64,000 nucleotides of DNA, from assembly GCA_009760855.2 (NCBI GenBank), contig WPIO01000001.1, positions 18,565,501-18,629,500 of the forward strand, given 5' to 3'. The first letter of the stretch is position 1. Each line of letters begins with the position of its first letter. A program made the position numbers and the translations under genes. This document shows, one piece after another, positions 46,966-57,838 of the stretch. The notes under the pieces were generated by a model. That model ran no database searches, was not told the origin of the DNA, and saw only the letters and a program-made list of their open reading frames with translations. This DNA comes from Cristatella mucedo. Lineage: Eukaryota; Bryozoa; Phylactolaemata; Cristatellidae.

Positions 46966-47699
46966 GTGACGACGACGACGATGACGCCGAGAAGGGCGTG
47001 TCGGCGCTGCTGGGACAGTTCGTAGCCGACGAGCCGGCGCTGTCCGCATGCCGCCTCGATCCTGACGTGCTGCTTCCGGCGTTGCGACAGTGGACGCGAG
47101 CTCTGCTGCAGTCGGACGACGACTGCAGCATGGCTGCGTACGACTCGGCCGACGGCACGCTCGCGGGCGTGTCGCTCAATTTCCTCAAGCTGCTGAAGAG
47201 GTTGACCGGCGTCTCGGCAGAAGACGGCGACAGCATCGCAGGAGGTAGCGTCGTCGTCGGCCAGTCGGCGGACGACAGCAGAAGTTGGCTGGCACACCAT
47301 TGGCCCGATACGTGCATACAGTCGCACGAGGGCTTCATCCGTCTGCTAGAAGGCCGCGCGGCCACGCGTCGCGTCGCGAGAGCGGCAGAGGCGACGCCGA
47401 CGGTCGGAGACCGCTGCGGTCGCTGCTTCCAAGTGGGCATCCTCGTGTGTCGGCGCGACTACCGCGGCCGCGGCGTCGCCCGGGGCCTGGTCGAGCGGTC
47501 GATCTCGCTGGCCAAGTCCATGGGGTGCGAAGTGGTCCTCGCCACAGCGTTCAGCGTCTACTCTCAAAGAATTTTCGAGACGCTCGGATTCCTCGCGGAC
47601 GCCGAGGCCAGCTACGACGAGCACCCGTTCTCGGCTCTGTTCGGCGAGAGCGAAAAGAAGCTGCACCGAGCGGTCGTGGCGTACAGCAAGAGGCTCTGA
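46920..47699 (+). CDS. GNAT acetyltransferase, aaNAT-like, 259 aa
   Basis: Predicted acetyl-CoA-dependent N-acetyltransferase, a diverged paralogue of the product of 24333-25058; substrate unknown, probably cytosolic. Residues 1-26 are Gly-rich then strongly acidic (DDDDDDAE). FVADEP (34-39) carries the DEP motif; residues 97-120 are an insertion-like Gly/Ser/Asp-rich segment absent from the paralogue. Strand beta-4 is CFQVGILVCRRDYR (169-182), followed by the acetyl-CoA loop RGRGVARG (182-189). FSVYSQRIFETLGF (211-224) matches the C-terminal GNAT motif; the first of the two Dat catalytic Ser positions is Phe, the second Ser (215) is kept. Single exon; an in-frame TAG at 46878-46880 lies upstream, so 46920 is the first possible start unless spliced. 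The frame is intact and AATAAA lies about 214 nt after the stop. Solo LTRs of one family lie 3.6 kb upstream and 1.6 kb downstream. Confidence 0.88.
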   Translation: MGTGGGDGGVRYAALSDDDDDDAEKGVSALLGQFVADEPALSACRLDPDVLLPALRQWTRALLQSDDDCSMAAYDSADGTLAGVSLNFLKLLKRLTGVSAEDGDSIAGGSVVVGQSADDSRSWLAHHWPDTCIQSHEGFIRLLEGRAATRRVARAAEATPTVGDRCGRCFQVGILVCRRDYRGRGVARGLVERSISLAKSMGCEVVLATAFSVYSQRIFETLGFLADAEASYDEHPFSALFGESEKKLHRAVVAYSKRL

Positions 47700-47912
47700 G
47701 CGGTCGCCCTCAGCGGCGCCACTCGCCCTCAGAAAGAGGCTCAGCGGCCGTAGAAAGGTCGGCGGCGGCTGCGGACCCATACAAAAGCCGCATCGCGGGC
47801 AGCACTGCAGCGCGCGCTCTCTCTCTCTCTCTCTCTCAGGACATTCAACCGCACAGTCCGAACCGCTCCGCCGCCGGCAGCGCCGCGAGCTGAGAGGAAA
47901 GAGAAAGAAGAA

Positions 47913-47918
47913 AATAAA
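47913..47918 (+). terminator. Polyadenylation signal of the plus-strand acetyltransferase gene
   Basis: AATAAA within AAAATAAAAT, about 214 nt after the stop codon; a (CT)n run lies between at 47817-47838. Confidence 0.6.
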
Positions 47919-48327
47919 ATCGCTCAAACGCAGCAGCATATATATACATAAACCAGCAAACGCAGCAGCAGCAGCCGCTGAGCGGTCGCCCTGAGAGAGC
48001 GGCTCTGGCGCCAGGGCCGGCGCCACCAACGGCGCGTGAGCGGCCTCCAGCTCGGGAAGCCATCGCTCAGCCGTCAGAGACTCGAGCTTCGGCTCAGGCG
48101 CCCGGCCGTTTTTACGTCGCCGCTTAATCGACGCGTAAAATTTAGACGCGAGCGAACAAGTCCGTCTCGCGAGCGCGAGTCGCGCCGAAGTCACGCTTGC
48201 GTTTTGCGCTTCGCGATATCTCGAGCGCCACTACGACGGTACAGCTACGGCGGCTATCGTGCAGAAAAAGGACAGGAGAGACGATTCACTAATTTGCAGC
48301 AGACGCGCAGACGCTTCACCGTGCCCG

Positions 48328-48370
48328 ACATTAAACGCTCACTTCCGAGCTGGAAGTGAGCGTTCAATGT
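48328..48370. other. Near-perfect hairpin, 19-bp arms, 5-nt loop
   Basis: Left arm 48328-48346 (starts ACATTAAACGCTC), loop GAGCT, right arm 48352-48370 (ends GAGCGTTCAATGT). 18 of 19 positions pair; A48333 faces C48365. No flanking transposon was identified. Confidence 0.85.
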
Positions 48371-48581
48371 TGTCGCGCGATGAATTAGGGAAATAGTAGC
48401 GAGAAGGCTTTCGATCGGCCCGCTACTTAATTGAGCATTTAAACGCTGCTAAGGTTGTCGCTCAGGGGAGCGGATGCAAATTAAAAGCCTGACGGGGACT
48501 TTGTGTCTGCACAAAGGTTTGCCCGCTGCCGATTAATTGCTGCCGAACCTTTCCGCGGCAGCACGCTTACAGGCCTTTACA

Positions 48582-48919
48582 GGTCTTTAGTTTTCAAATC
48601 AAATTTTCCCGCACAGCTTCGATGGTAGAAGCTTTTTCCGCGGTTTTTTTTGCTGGTCGCGACTGCGGCGGCCGCCGCCGCCGCGTCCATTCAGATTAAA
48701 TCGCGGCGGTGGAGGAATGGCCGGCCGATGTCGCTCGGCTGATCAAAACTCGATCATTTGGGGCTACTCTTTAGAAAAACGGACAGCAGCAAAGAAGAGC
48801 GACGCGAAGCCGGGAAGTCAGTCTTAGCGACGGTCTGCCGGAGGGTGAGTCACGGCGGGCGGGTGTGCCTCTTCGCAGCAACGTGCTCATTTGCACGGTC
48901 TTTAGTTTTCAAATCGAAT
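48582..48919. repeat. 23-nt motif occurring twice, 315 bp apart
   Basis: GGTCTTTAGTTTTCAAATC plus (A/G)AAT at 48582-48604 and 48897-48919; each is followed within 15 bases by CCCGC. The sequence between is CpG-rich and not obviously repeated. Confidence 0.8.
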
Positions 48920-49274
48920 ACCGTGTGCCCGCCACGTTTTGGGGATACGCACTAACGCTAACCGACGGTGCAAAACCTCCGTAGTATCTATGCTGTAAGA
49001 GCGAATGATAAGCTTGCCTGACCCGCGTCGTTCTCAGGTAGGCGAGGTGCACCAATCGAAGAGCGGCAAGCTTAGCCAGCGAGAAGGTTAGCACAACGAA
49101 ACTTTAGAGGTCAAGGTCATTATCCGGTGCCGAGGCCACTTAATACTGCTCAAAATGTCGCAAAGCTCTATTTAAGCGTCCGACGCGAAATCGTGAGAAC
49201 TCTGAGAGCAATCACAGAATCCCGCGCGTTCGCAAAAGTCGATGCTTTGGAGCCGAGCGAGTCGCTCTCAGCGA

Positions 49275-49754
49275 TGAAACGGCGGCGCCAGCTAAACCTG
49301 CAGGTCTATGGCTGATCGTCATTACTCGCGATTATGCGATTATGTGATAATCTATGGCTGAGACCGTATAAAAACCTGCGCCACAACATTGGCAGGCAGC
49401 TGTGATTCCAGACTCGCTTTGGCATTGGAACTGATTTGAGCTCTACGTCGGAGAGCTGTTTTTGTACGTCGTGGCCGCTGTTGAACTCCTGTAGCAGTCA
49501 GCTCCTGTCAAATAGACTTGTCAACGTTAAGGATACGGACTTACTATGCTAAAATATGAGTCGCTGCTGTGTTCATGCTACTATTGGTATACTGGCGTTT
49601 ATTGGTGCAGCACCCACAAGTCCCTAGCCGAGACACAATATTGAGGCGTCACCAGGATTCGTCACGCGTCAGGTGTGGCGTTGCGCACCGTTGAGAGCGC
49701 TGCGTTTGCACTCTAGTACTGATGACCGGACATGGAAGCACCGCGTTTGTAGCA
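49275..49754 (+). mobile_element. Solo LTR, about 480 bp, second family member
   Basis: Homologous to 42818-43349 along its length: TGAAACGGCGGCG left end, TATAAAA at 49367-49373, GGCAGGCAG after the TATA box, TAGACTTGTC, GGTGCAGCACC, GAGCGCTGCGTTTGC and right end GTTTGTAGCA. Identity is roughly 65-75% by eye. Flanks GCGA (49271-49274) and GCAA (49755-49758) may be a mutated 4-bp target duplication. Confidence 0.7.
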
Positions 49755-50289
49755 GCAAGTCTCACTTGCTGAGCAAGAGGCGTCTACGCGAGACCGCAGA
49801 AAAGACGACAGCGGCGCACGGGGAAGGCGAAATAGGAGCGAGAGAAGATCGCGCTTCGAATCAGCGAGCAATGGCGGCGAGAAACGACAGGTGGAGAATG
49901 ACGTCAAGGAAGCGCGGCGAACCGGGGGACCGAGGCAGCGAGGGCAATGCCACGAGCCACGGACGGGCGGACGGACGGACGCGGGCAACGGACGGACTCG
50001 AAAAGACGAGGCGAGAAGAGCTTCAGCTAGTGACTCTAGAGCCAGCCGCCATCCGCAGGAAATGAGCTCTCGTCTGCTTTCGTAATACAAAGGGCTGCTT
50101 CGAATTGCGTGTGGGCTTTTCCAATGGCTCACTGGGCTAGTTCTGTTGGATCTCTCGTCAGTGCTTGATGTCATCGATTTGCAAGTCTTTCTTGTGAGCC
50201 CATCGTCTCGCCAAGGCATCGCTGACACTGCACCGTCATGGCTGAGAGAACGTTGATGTACAAGACCATTCGGGGAGCTTTTACAGTAT
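49755..50289. other. GC-rich stretch downstream of LTR
   Basis: Open for 130 codons on plus (49673-50065) and 196 on minus, but overlapping and highly Arg/Gly/Thr-biased; not called. It does not resemble a retroelement Gag. Confidence 0.3.
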
Positions 50290-50855
50290 GAGATGCGCCA
50301 CAATTCTGTGCTTGGTGCATTTCAAAAATTGGTGTAAAACTCTACAGCTAGGGATGTCTGTCGAGAACTTTGGAACTGCCACATTGCACCACTTACCGCC
50401 GATCTGCGGTAGGTCCAAGTTTAACTCTGTGTTCCGGCACTCACGTTTAGGTCACTTCATTCTCTTTCTCCGAATAGATACCCGAAAGACTTCATAATCA
50501 GGCGTCGCATCTTACTAGCTCTTCTGACTCAAGTTGTTTAGTTGCACCTCTAGACAATATCAAATCCTTTTGGAAACCATATTTTCAGTTTGTACCGTCC
50601 ACAAGCCGAGTACTCATTCCCAACTGACGTCGCTAAATTCCTTGACGTGACGACAGATAATAAGAAACTAAAACTCACCTAACCTTATAGCATTTTTTGG
50701 TTTAGTTTTATTTGTAATTTTGCATGGTTTTGCGTGCTGACACTGTGCCTGCTGTCACTAACTAATTGTCACGCTTCCTTTCAAGCCAGTCAAATGCCGA
50801 AAGAAATTTAGCTCTCTTTGAGATATGTAAAAACGTCATATTATTTTGATAATCT
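50290..50855 (+). mobile_element. LINE C-terminal and 3' fragment, old
   Basis: FQKLV-N-STARDVCRE-like relic, CHIAPLTADLR (about 50375-50410), TFRSLHSLSPNRY-like sequence (about 50440-50480), and a 3' end with AAATGCCGAAAGAAATTTAG near 50790. Frames are broken. Confidence 0.75.
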
Positions 50856-51505
50856 CACCATCTCGTTTTAGTAGTAGTTAATAGCGAATGTACATATTTT
50901 GATAGAGCAGGCACAGATAGCTCGCTCACTATAGCTCGTGTCTAGGGTGTTGATACAGCACATTTCCCTGCAAAACGCCCACGATAGCAACCCCCGCACT
51001 GTTGCACGAGAATTTGGAGGAGGCTCCACTGCGAATGGTTATTAGCGTTGGAGATGCCGTCTTATTTTTAAGAAAACTCTGCTGGAATTGCAGGGAAAAT
51101 TGCCGCGTGAATATATTAGTGTAAGCTTGCGAGCCTCGGATTCGGAGCGACATACGGGTATGTTCTGGATCTGCTGTCAATTGCTTGAAAAGCGCTGACG
51201 CAAGTACTCTCTCGTTAAAAAATTCTTTAGCTGCATATGTAGTTTTTCTGTGCGATAAATATTGAAGAGAGTTTCTGGGGAATCAAAATCTTACGTTCAT
51301 TTTTGCATATTTTTCGGCGAGCAGCCATTCGCGTTAATGAAGTGAGTGCAAGCCTTTTACAGCTAATTTGTTTCCTCGAGATGGCATTAGTAGCGAGATT
51401 ATGTATTAAAGGTCAAGGCTTATATTCGGCGCATGACAGAGTTTCGTTCATTAGGCATGCGCGAACTGAGCGTCTAAGGTTCTTGCATTCTTACTATCAG
51501 CAATA
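50856..51505. other. Unassigned stretch
   Basis: Nothing recognisable. Confidence 0.3.
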
Positions 51506-51648
51506 GCAATAGCAAATATTTCATTTGTACATTGCCCTAAGAGAGATAAATCTCTATCCAGGCGCTTTGCATATAACGCAGGGTACGAATCTACGACTAT
51601 GGTCGTTGAAGATGAGCATTTTACCCCTGGGTCAAAAAAGGGCCTTTC
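51506..51648 (-). mobile_element. SINE-A copy
   Basis: Minus strand: TTGACCCAGGGGTAAAATGC (box A region), box B relic GTAGATTCGTACCC, then AAAGCGCCTGGATAGAGATT and the tail. Confidence 0.75.
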
Positions 51649-51727
51649 CTTAAACGCTGATTAAATAAGAGCTTCTAGCAATTGCTATTTTAGTGATATA
51701 AGCTTTTTTATTTTCATGACTCACGGA

Positions 51728-51885
51728 CGTTGCGGTGGTCTCAGCGCAGAGGTAAGGTGCTCGCTCTTCACTGCCCAGGCTGTGGGTACGAGTCTTGCAC
51801 TGGGCGACCCTTTATTGCCCAACCTTCAGGCTCTTCTGTCGCTATGTAAATGAGGATGGTAAATCAACTAGCTTTTTTAAATGGG
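51728..51885 (+). mobile_element. SINE-B copy
   Basis: GTGGTCTCAGCGCAGAGGTA head, box B GTGGGTACGAGTC, GGGCGACCCTTTATTG, CTTCTGTCGCTATG, ATGAGGATGGTAAATCAAC tail and T-run. Confidence 0.8.
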
Positions 51886-53799
51886 AGAAAGTTGTAGGTA
51901 TTTTGGAGCAGGAACTTCTTAGAAAACTTCTGAGAACTATGTATCCAGGAGTGGATAGATAGAATATTTGCAAAGCGCGCACCAATACCTATTGCAAGCG
52001 CACTTTTGCATGTATTTCTATTAAATCCTTTTTGCAACATCTAGTCCAAAATGAGAGTTACTTCGCGGTATTCACACATTTAGAGCCTTGAAACCCTCAG
52101 AGATAATTAATCCATCAGGCAAAAGGCCGTAGTCAGGACTTCGAGATAAGGGGTAAGGGGCCAACCCTTGACCTTGGTTAACCTCGACCGAAGACGATGC
52201 CACGGTGCAGACAATCCCAAGGTTTGTTCGTGCCTTCTCTGTCATTTCATTATAGTCTTTCGAATTAATTTGTATGGCCGCTTCAGCAAAGTTTGTGAAT
52301 TCGTATCTTCCGCTGGAAGCTGCCGACGCAGCAAGGAGAGGACGAAGGGCACATTTGTAGCCTTTCTCCCATTGTTACCAATATCTTTGCCCATTATTAC
52401 CGAATAACACTCCACACGTTCTCCTTCCCTGCGAATACTCGCAAAATGTGCTAATGGAATGTGTGCAATGTTCAACGTGCAGTATTACTAGAAAAGCTAA
52501 TCAACAATTGCCCAAGCATTACCGACGTCGCTCTATTCATACCTTTCATCTATACCCGGAAGTCACGTGAGAGCGGTGGCGGACTGGAGTGGCTCGGTCG
52601 TTCGTTCCTCCCTCACCCAGGTTCTAGCTACTAAGCGGTCCTCTCAAATCGGTCCTCGTGAACAGTCCTGCACTGATTACATGCCTCAATCTCTTCAGCA
52701 GTAAGTTTCCAATGGTGGCAGTAACCTGCCGCCTGCCAAGTACCGAGATACGCTTTACCGCCTTTTTACGTTTCATTATTTAAATTCTTCATTTCAGGAA
52801 ACGCTCACTTTCTCACGTGGCGACTTTGACACCTACAGTGGTAGCCCACGTGCTTGGAAATTATTATCTGAGCTGAAATAATTTTTCTCACCGGGCTCGT
52901 GTAAATGCCCCCACTGATGACATGTTTAGCAATTTTAATATAATACCCGCCACGAGAATGCCATCATTTTATGTTAGTCACCAAATTCTGCACTTTTGAC
53001 CAAATGCGGGCCTCGTTCTCTCTGCAGTACATTTCTTCGCCGGTATCATAATTTACCGTTAAAGCGAGAAAACGAATGATCCTCGAGGTCGATACTGTTG
53101 GTTGCAAACCAGCATCCTCATCCCATCTGATCAGTCCACCATTCGACCTTCACTAACCCGCCGGAATGCGAAAATATAGTGCGAGCTAATTCTCTCGATG
53201 GTTTGCTACTCTTAACCAGTACAATTGTCCCTCTCTCGTACGGCCTGCGGTTAACAGCACACGTTAAGCTAACGAAACACTACTACTCATCATAAGTTTT
53301 AAAAGGCGTACAAAATGATGACTGGCTGCGTATTGAATAACTTGCCAGACTTTTCGTGCGTTCTATCAATCCGTCGAGCCCGGAGCTCAGGCTTAGCGTG
53401 CATAAGGACCTTGCTGAATCCCCGCCGCAGAATTTCAAAGTACTGGCGTCAATCGCAAGCCATCCAATTAATCGCTTCCAGATTGGCAGCGTGCTATGAA
53501 GTTCCACGGCCATCGAGCGAGTCGGTTCCTTCTAAATTCTCTGTAAGCATTCGAGTTCAAAGCGTTTGACGCAAACGCTACATCGAGACAGGACTTTCTC
53601 TTCTTTCTCTTCTTTCCGCTCAGTTTCTCTATCCACACTTTAAACCGCTTTTAAATGCCTCGTCGCAAAGTTCATCTCCTAGTCTAAGAATAATACTAGC
53701 CGTTTTAAACGATATGTCGACTGTCGCTTTTCCAGATGACCGAATTTGTTGCTTCCGAACGTAATTAGTTTAGTAAATATGTCTCCGGCAGTAGGTTTC
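51886..53799. other. Unassigned stretch
   Basis: About 1.9 kb with no confident feature. CACGTGGCGACTTTGACA near 52816 looks like a retroelement primer-binding site (TGGCGACC type), but I could not delimit an LTR next to it. Confidence 0.3.
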
Positions 53800-54125
53800 G
53801 CTCCCGTCTACCTCAAACAGGCCGATAGCAGCTCACCCAGTAAGAAGTACGAAGCACTAGACCAGAAGAACTTATGCAAAGCTTACCTCGTGCCGGTGTC
53901 TTTCTGAGGAAAGACCTTGGAGCGAGTGCTGGCAGAGCAGCTAAAAGGTAAGATTACAGCTTCAAGACTAGCTATTGATTTGCTCTCAGAATTGAGAGCA
54001 AATCACTCCACAGAGACGCAATGCTACCGCTGCTATTTAAAGACGGTCTCAACGATGCTGACGTAGGTATTCTCTCTGCTAGTTCTGCTAGATATCAAGA
54101 TGGCGTTTGATACTATCCATCCCAA
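53800..54125 (+). mobile_element. LINE RT fragment
   Basis: LDQKNLCKAYLVPVSF (about 53857-53905), TLERVLAEQLKGKI (about 53913-53955), LLSELRANHSTETQ (about 53980-54022) and LVLLDIKMAFDTIH (about 54078-54118), the RT palm motif. Truncated after this point. Confidence 0.8.
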
Positions 54126-55740
54126 GTCCTTCGTGAGCGCCTACCGCCATTCCCAGCATCATCACCATTGCACTCGAGGCCAGCGAGAGCGGGCCAGGGG
54201 AAGGTGGATGTAGAAGAGCTGAGCTGGAAAAAGAGGATGAAGAGACCAGTGTGGAAGCAGTAGCAGTTCGGGAAAAAGTGCTCTGCGAAAGTCTGCCATT
54301 TTTGCGAAGAATTGAGAAAAATGACCCGCTCGATGGCCGAGGGTATTGCACGTGATGGTGCTAGCCTTCGAGCGATCGAGGAGAGGGCTGATCGCCTACG
54401 TCATCACTTCTGGATAATGCAGCCGGAGAGTCAATTGCGGTGACCTAACAGAGTTTAAACTCTGCTTTAGTTTCGATGAATCGATGGACCATTGATCCAT
54501 AGATCCATACACTAGTTCCGATGCTCTAGTCCATCTACAGTCAATCCAGATCTTTGCATGCTTTTTCGAGCTCACACTCCGTAGTTCTCGATAGCTCGAT
54601 GTCAGCTGTTAACTTCAGAGCGTGCAGGCGAGGACGAACGCTGTCCTTTGTAAGAGGAGCAAGTCATCGAGAGCATTGGCTATCTGTCTTAGTGAGGGAT
54701 TTCAGAGCGAGCGTCTATATCCATGGCCACCAGTCATCCATTGAGCTACAGCTGTACCCAGGCTGGGTTCAGTTGGCTGGGACCGGACGGCTATAGTGAG
54801 GGTTAGGGTCACCGGCTAGGCCGGGGTCGGACCCTACAGCACGGCCGGATGTATGCGGTGACGTTAAGTCACCGGGGCTCTTGGGTACGGGAAGTTGGCC
54901 AGGTAAGTCGTGGTGTTGGAGGCTCCCGGTCTCGCCGAGTTATGCACCTGGATTCGTGCAGGCGTGCTCCGGCGATGCTGCCACGCACGCAAGGGAACTA
55001 GTACCCAAGGCCCGAGCGGAGCTGGATAGCTCGCTCGTTGTTGACTTGTTTATACCGCGTTCCCCTCGTGTAGTGTGTTCGTGACCCCCCCCCCGTGTGT
55101 TGGCGTCTTTCGGTGGAAGCTTACGACTGTGGTAGTTGTCGACTCGGACTAGCCAGCAGTTACTCAGCCAGCAGTTACTCAGCCAGCCGGGTTTTGGACG
55201 GCGTACGCTCGTACTGTTGGATTCGGAGTCGGTACAACGACAGGACTGCAGAAGCCGACTGACCCCAACTGACACGTTTGTTCACGCTTGCTGCGTCGTC
55301 TTGCGCCACCGTAGTGTACTGTGTATAGGACCCTCCCTGTAGACCTGTTTAGTTGCTCTGTTGTTGTTGGCGCATGCGTTAATATAGAGGTTTAACCGGA
55401 CGGCCGCTCGTCTTGCCCTAGCTCGGCGGCATGGCGAGCGGCAGCGTGGCCGGAGTATGGCGGGGTTTGGCGGGAAATAGCCTTTGACCCCAGGAACTCG
55501 GTTACACAGCTATATGGATACAATAGGGAATTGTTCTATACCGGCATCTTTTTCCAATCCGTACTCTCTTTTGCCGATGAATTCACCAAATGAAATTTAG
55601 GCTTGCGTTTCGAAGCAGTGGGAATGAGCTCTGTCTGTGCTGCGGTTCTTCCTCGACCTTCCGAGCACGGCGGGTTCTTCTGAATTCATTAGCTCGTATT
55701 TTCGGCATACGCACTTGAACTGCAGCTAACTGTCCTCAAT
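54126..55740. other. GC-rich unassigned stretch
   Basis: No recognisable gene. A 15-bp repeat AGCCAGCAGTTACTC occurs 2.5 times at 55151-55188 and a C9 run lies near 55087. The block 54790-55510 has LTR-like composition but no defined ends. Confidence 0.3.
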
Positions 55741-55867
55741 AGGTCAGTGCAAGCAACCTGCATGTTGCATCTGCCAGCATATTGTCCTGCAGGCCAGTGC
55801 AAGCAATCTGCATGTTGCATCTGCTAGTATCTTGTCCAGCTGGCCACTGCAAGCAATCTGCATGTCG
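55741..55867. repeat. 50-bp tandem repeat, 2.5 copies
   Basis: Units start AGGTCAGTGCAAGCAACCTG (55741), AGGCCAGTGCAAGCAATCTG (55791) and TGGCCACTGCAAGCAATCTG (55841); exact 50-bp spacing. Confidence 0.93.
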
Positions 55868-55916
55868 TGCTCCCGAGTTACCGGTCACTAGATGACCAGA
55901 CCAGCTATATATAGTT

Positions 55917-56046
55917 CATTTGTATAGCGCCCTAAGAGAACTCAATCTCTACTCAGGCGCTTCACATATGCCATGGGGCTCGAGCCCACGACCTCGGCCA
56001 AACCTTGATTGGGCGAACACCTTAACCACTGGGCCAAACCAGCTCG
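55917..56046 (-). mobile_element. SINE-A copy
   Basis: Minus strand: GAGCTGGTTTGGCCCAGTGG head, GTGGGCTCGAGCCCC (box B), then GAAGCGCCTGAGTAGAGATT and tail ending CGCTATACAAATGAA. Confidence 0.9.
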
Positions 56047-56074
56047 GTAGCTACACGGTCAACCCTGCATAATT

Positions 56075-56210
56075 TCAGATACCGACATGCCTTGCTGTAC
56101 ACGCAGGAAAACCTCTGAGTAGTGAACCTAAAGAAGTCGAAGCGGGATGTGACAAATGCATGAACCATCTTGGTCTGGTGTCGCCTTCTTAACTAGAGGC
56201 AAAAAAATAA
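56075..56210 (-). mobile_element. LINE fragment (VHAFVTSR region)
   Basis: Minus strand reads MVHAFVTSRFDFF-like sequence around 56125-56165. Orientation is opposite to the LINE piece that follows. Confidence 0.6.
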
Positions 56211-56329
56211 CTGGTATACTTGACATGACAATCTATCCTAGCTGAGGCCAAGTTCAGCTTCTATACAACAAATTGCTGAATTACAGATGCAAAATCAAAA
56301 AATGCTCTTGTCCTCCACCAGGCTAAGCA

Positions 56330-56698
56330 TCGTACAAACCGCTTTTCGGAATCTAACTGTCTACCTATACCTCGTACAAACCTCAAATCCTTTGGAGACC
56401 GTGCCTTTAGTTCGTATGCTTCCAAAGCCTACAACTCACTCCCGACTTCCATCACGACATCTCATGACTTGACCACATTTAAAAAGAGCTTAAAAACCCA
56501 CCTACTGTGCATAGGGCCACTAACCACACTTGCATGCTGACCCTGTGCATGCCACCCCTAACCATGTTATTCTTGTTTATCGAGCATGCTACCCCTAACC
56601 ATTCGATGGTGCTTCCTTGTAATTGCAAATGCCTAGAAAGAGATCGAGTTCTCTGAGGGCGCTTTATCAAATGGATTATTGTTGTTATAATTATTATG
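56330..56698 (+). mobile_element. LINE C-terminal end and tail
   Basis: TNLKSFGDRAFSSYASKAYN (about 56371-56430), LTTFKKSLKTHLL-like block, GCATGCTGACCCTGTGCATG UTR, hairpin and ATTATTGTTG tail. Confidence 0.9.
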
Positions 56699-56699
56699 G

Positions 56700-57838
56700 C
56701 GACAAATCGAACATCTGCTTAAACGCTGCCACATCAGCATCTTACCTAGTGATCCTTACGACGATCTGGCAGATCGCTTCACAAGCTTCTTTGCCTTCTT
56801 CTCTGGTAGATAAGATCAGACGATCCATGCCAAAGGTATCATCTTCACTGGAATCCTCTCCCTAAATTTCTTGCAGCACCTCAATGTCCACCTCCAAGCC
56901 TGGTGACCTCATTTAGAAGTTCATCTCCCATTCTGAACATACCACCAACCCACTGGACCTCATACGCAATGTTCTCTTTTGGATATGCACAGAATTGCTG
57001 CTACCGTGTGCAACTAACTTAATAAGCATGTCCTTAATTAACCTTTAGTCCTGTCCCAGTATCTTTCAAAAAGGCCGTTCCTAGTTTTACCGACGTAACG
57101 CTACACAAGTTGTGGCCTGGTTAGATAAGGACACAACAGTCAAGCTGGTCCATGCATAAGTGACCTCCCGACTAGGCTTACGCCACCTAGGTCTCCCTCT
57201 AGGTCTTCCTATCGTGAAGCAAGAAGTTTACAGCTGGTGAAAATGTGTACCTGGGCTTACATGTCACAGACACAGCGGCTGCCATATCCCATCGCTGCTC
57301 ACCGATATTTGCACGCTTCCTGCCAACCAGCGTATCGAATTCAGGATTCTGTCACTCAACTTTAGCTACCTTCGTTTTCTTGATCAGGCCTACCAATCTG
57401 AATTATTTTTACATCCGGCCTCCCTCCCATTCCACCACCCGAATTCTTACTCTGGTCGATTGGCTTTGCCACTATGTACGTATAAATTCAAATCTCTTAG
57501 GTACCGTGCAAGCAGTCACCATGCACTCAAAGCTTGGAATTCATCACAAGAACTTAAAAACACACCTATTTAGGACAGCATTTAGTGGGTCCCTGTGATT
57601 CGTCCTTCACGTGCTTATGCGTGCTGACAGTGTGCATGCTGCCACTAACCATACTTGCATGCTGACCCTGTGCATGCCACCCCTAACCATGTTATTCTTG
57701 TTTATCGAGCATGCTACCACTAACCATTCGATGGCGCTTCCTTTAAAACAATTGTAAAATGCCTAGAAAGAGATTGAGTTCTCTGGGCGCGCTTTATCAA
57801 GTGCATTATTGTTATTATTGTTATTATTATTGTTATCA
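56700..57838 (+). mobile_element. LINE with pre-RT segment and C-terminal region
   Basis: Begins right after the previous tail. LPSDPYDDLADRFTSFFAFF-like start (about 56745-56800), a short RT relic ending near VSFKKAV (about 57065), then KLVHA and TSRLGL (about 57140), PSLLTDICTLPANQRIEFRI (about 57285-57345), and the 3' end with hairpin and (ATT)n near 57835. The central RT is deleted. Confidence 0.85.

Larger units (their letters stand above)
45830..48330. promoter_or_regulatory. CpG-rich island around the plus-strand acetyltransferase gene
   Basis: GC- and CpG-rich from about 45830, with a (GCC)n at about 46061-46081, through the gene to about 48330. Presumably contains the promoter; no TATA box at a convincing distance was found. 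Confidence 0.55.

Noticed and set aside
47346-48194. 282-codon antisense frame across the second acetyltransferase
   Set aside because: Shadow of the GC-rich coding strand; no recognisable family.
49673-50303. Gag-like protein downstream of the LTR at 49275
   Set aside because: Arg/Gly/Thr-rich frames on both strands without zinc knuckle or capsid motifs; the LTR looks solo.
52520-52860. LTR plus primer-binding site (CACGTGGCGACTTTGACA)
   Set aside because: Primer-binding-like motif is suggestive but no TG...CA unit, TATA box or target duplication could be delimited.
54790-55510. LTR
   Set aside because: LTR-like composition only; no end pair with a target duplication could be found.
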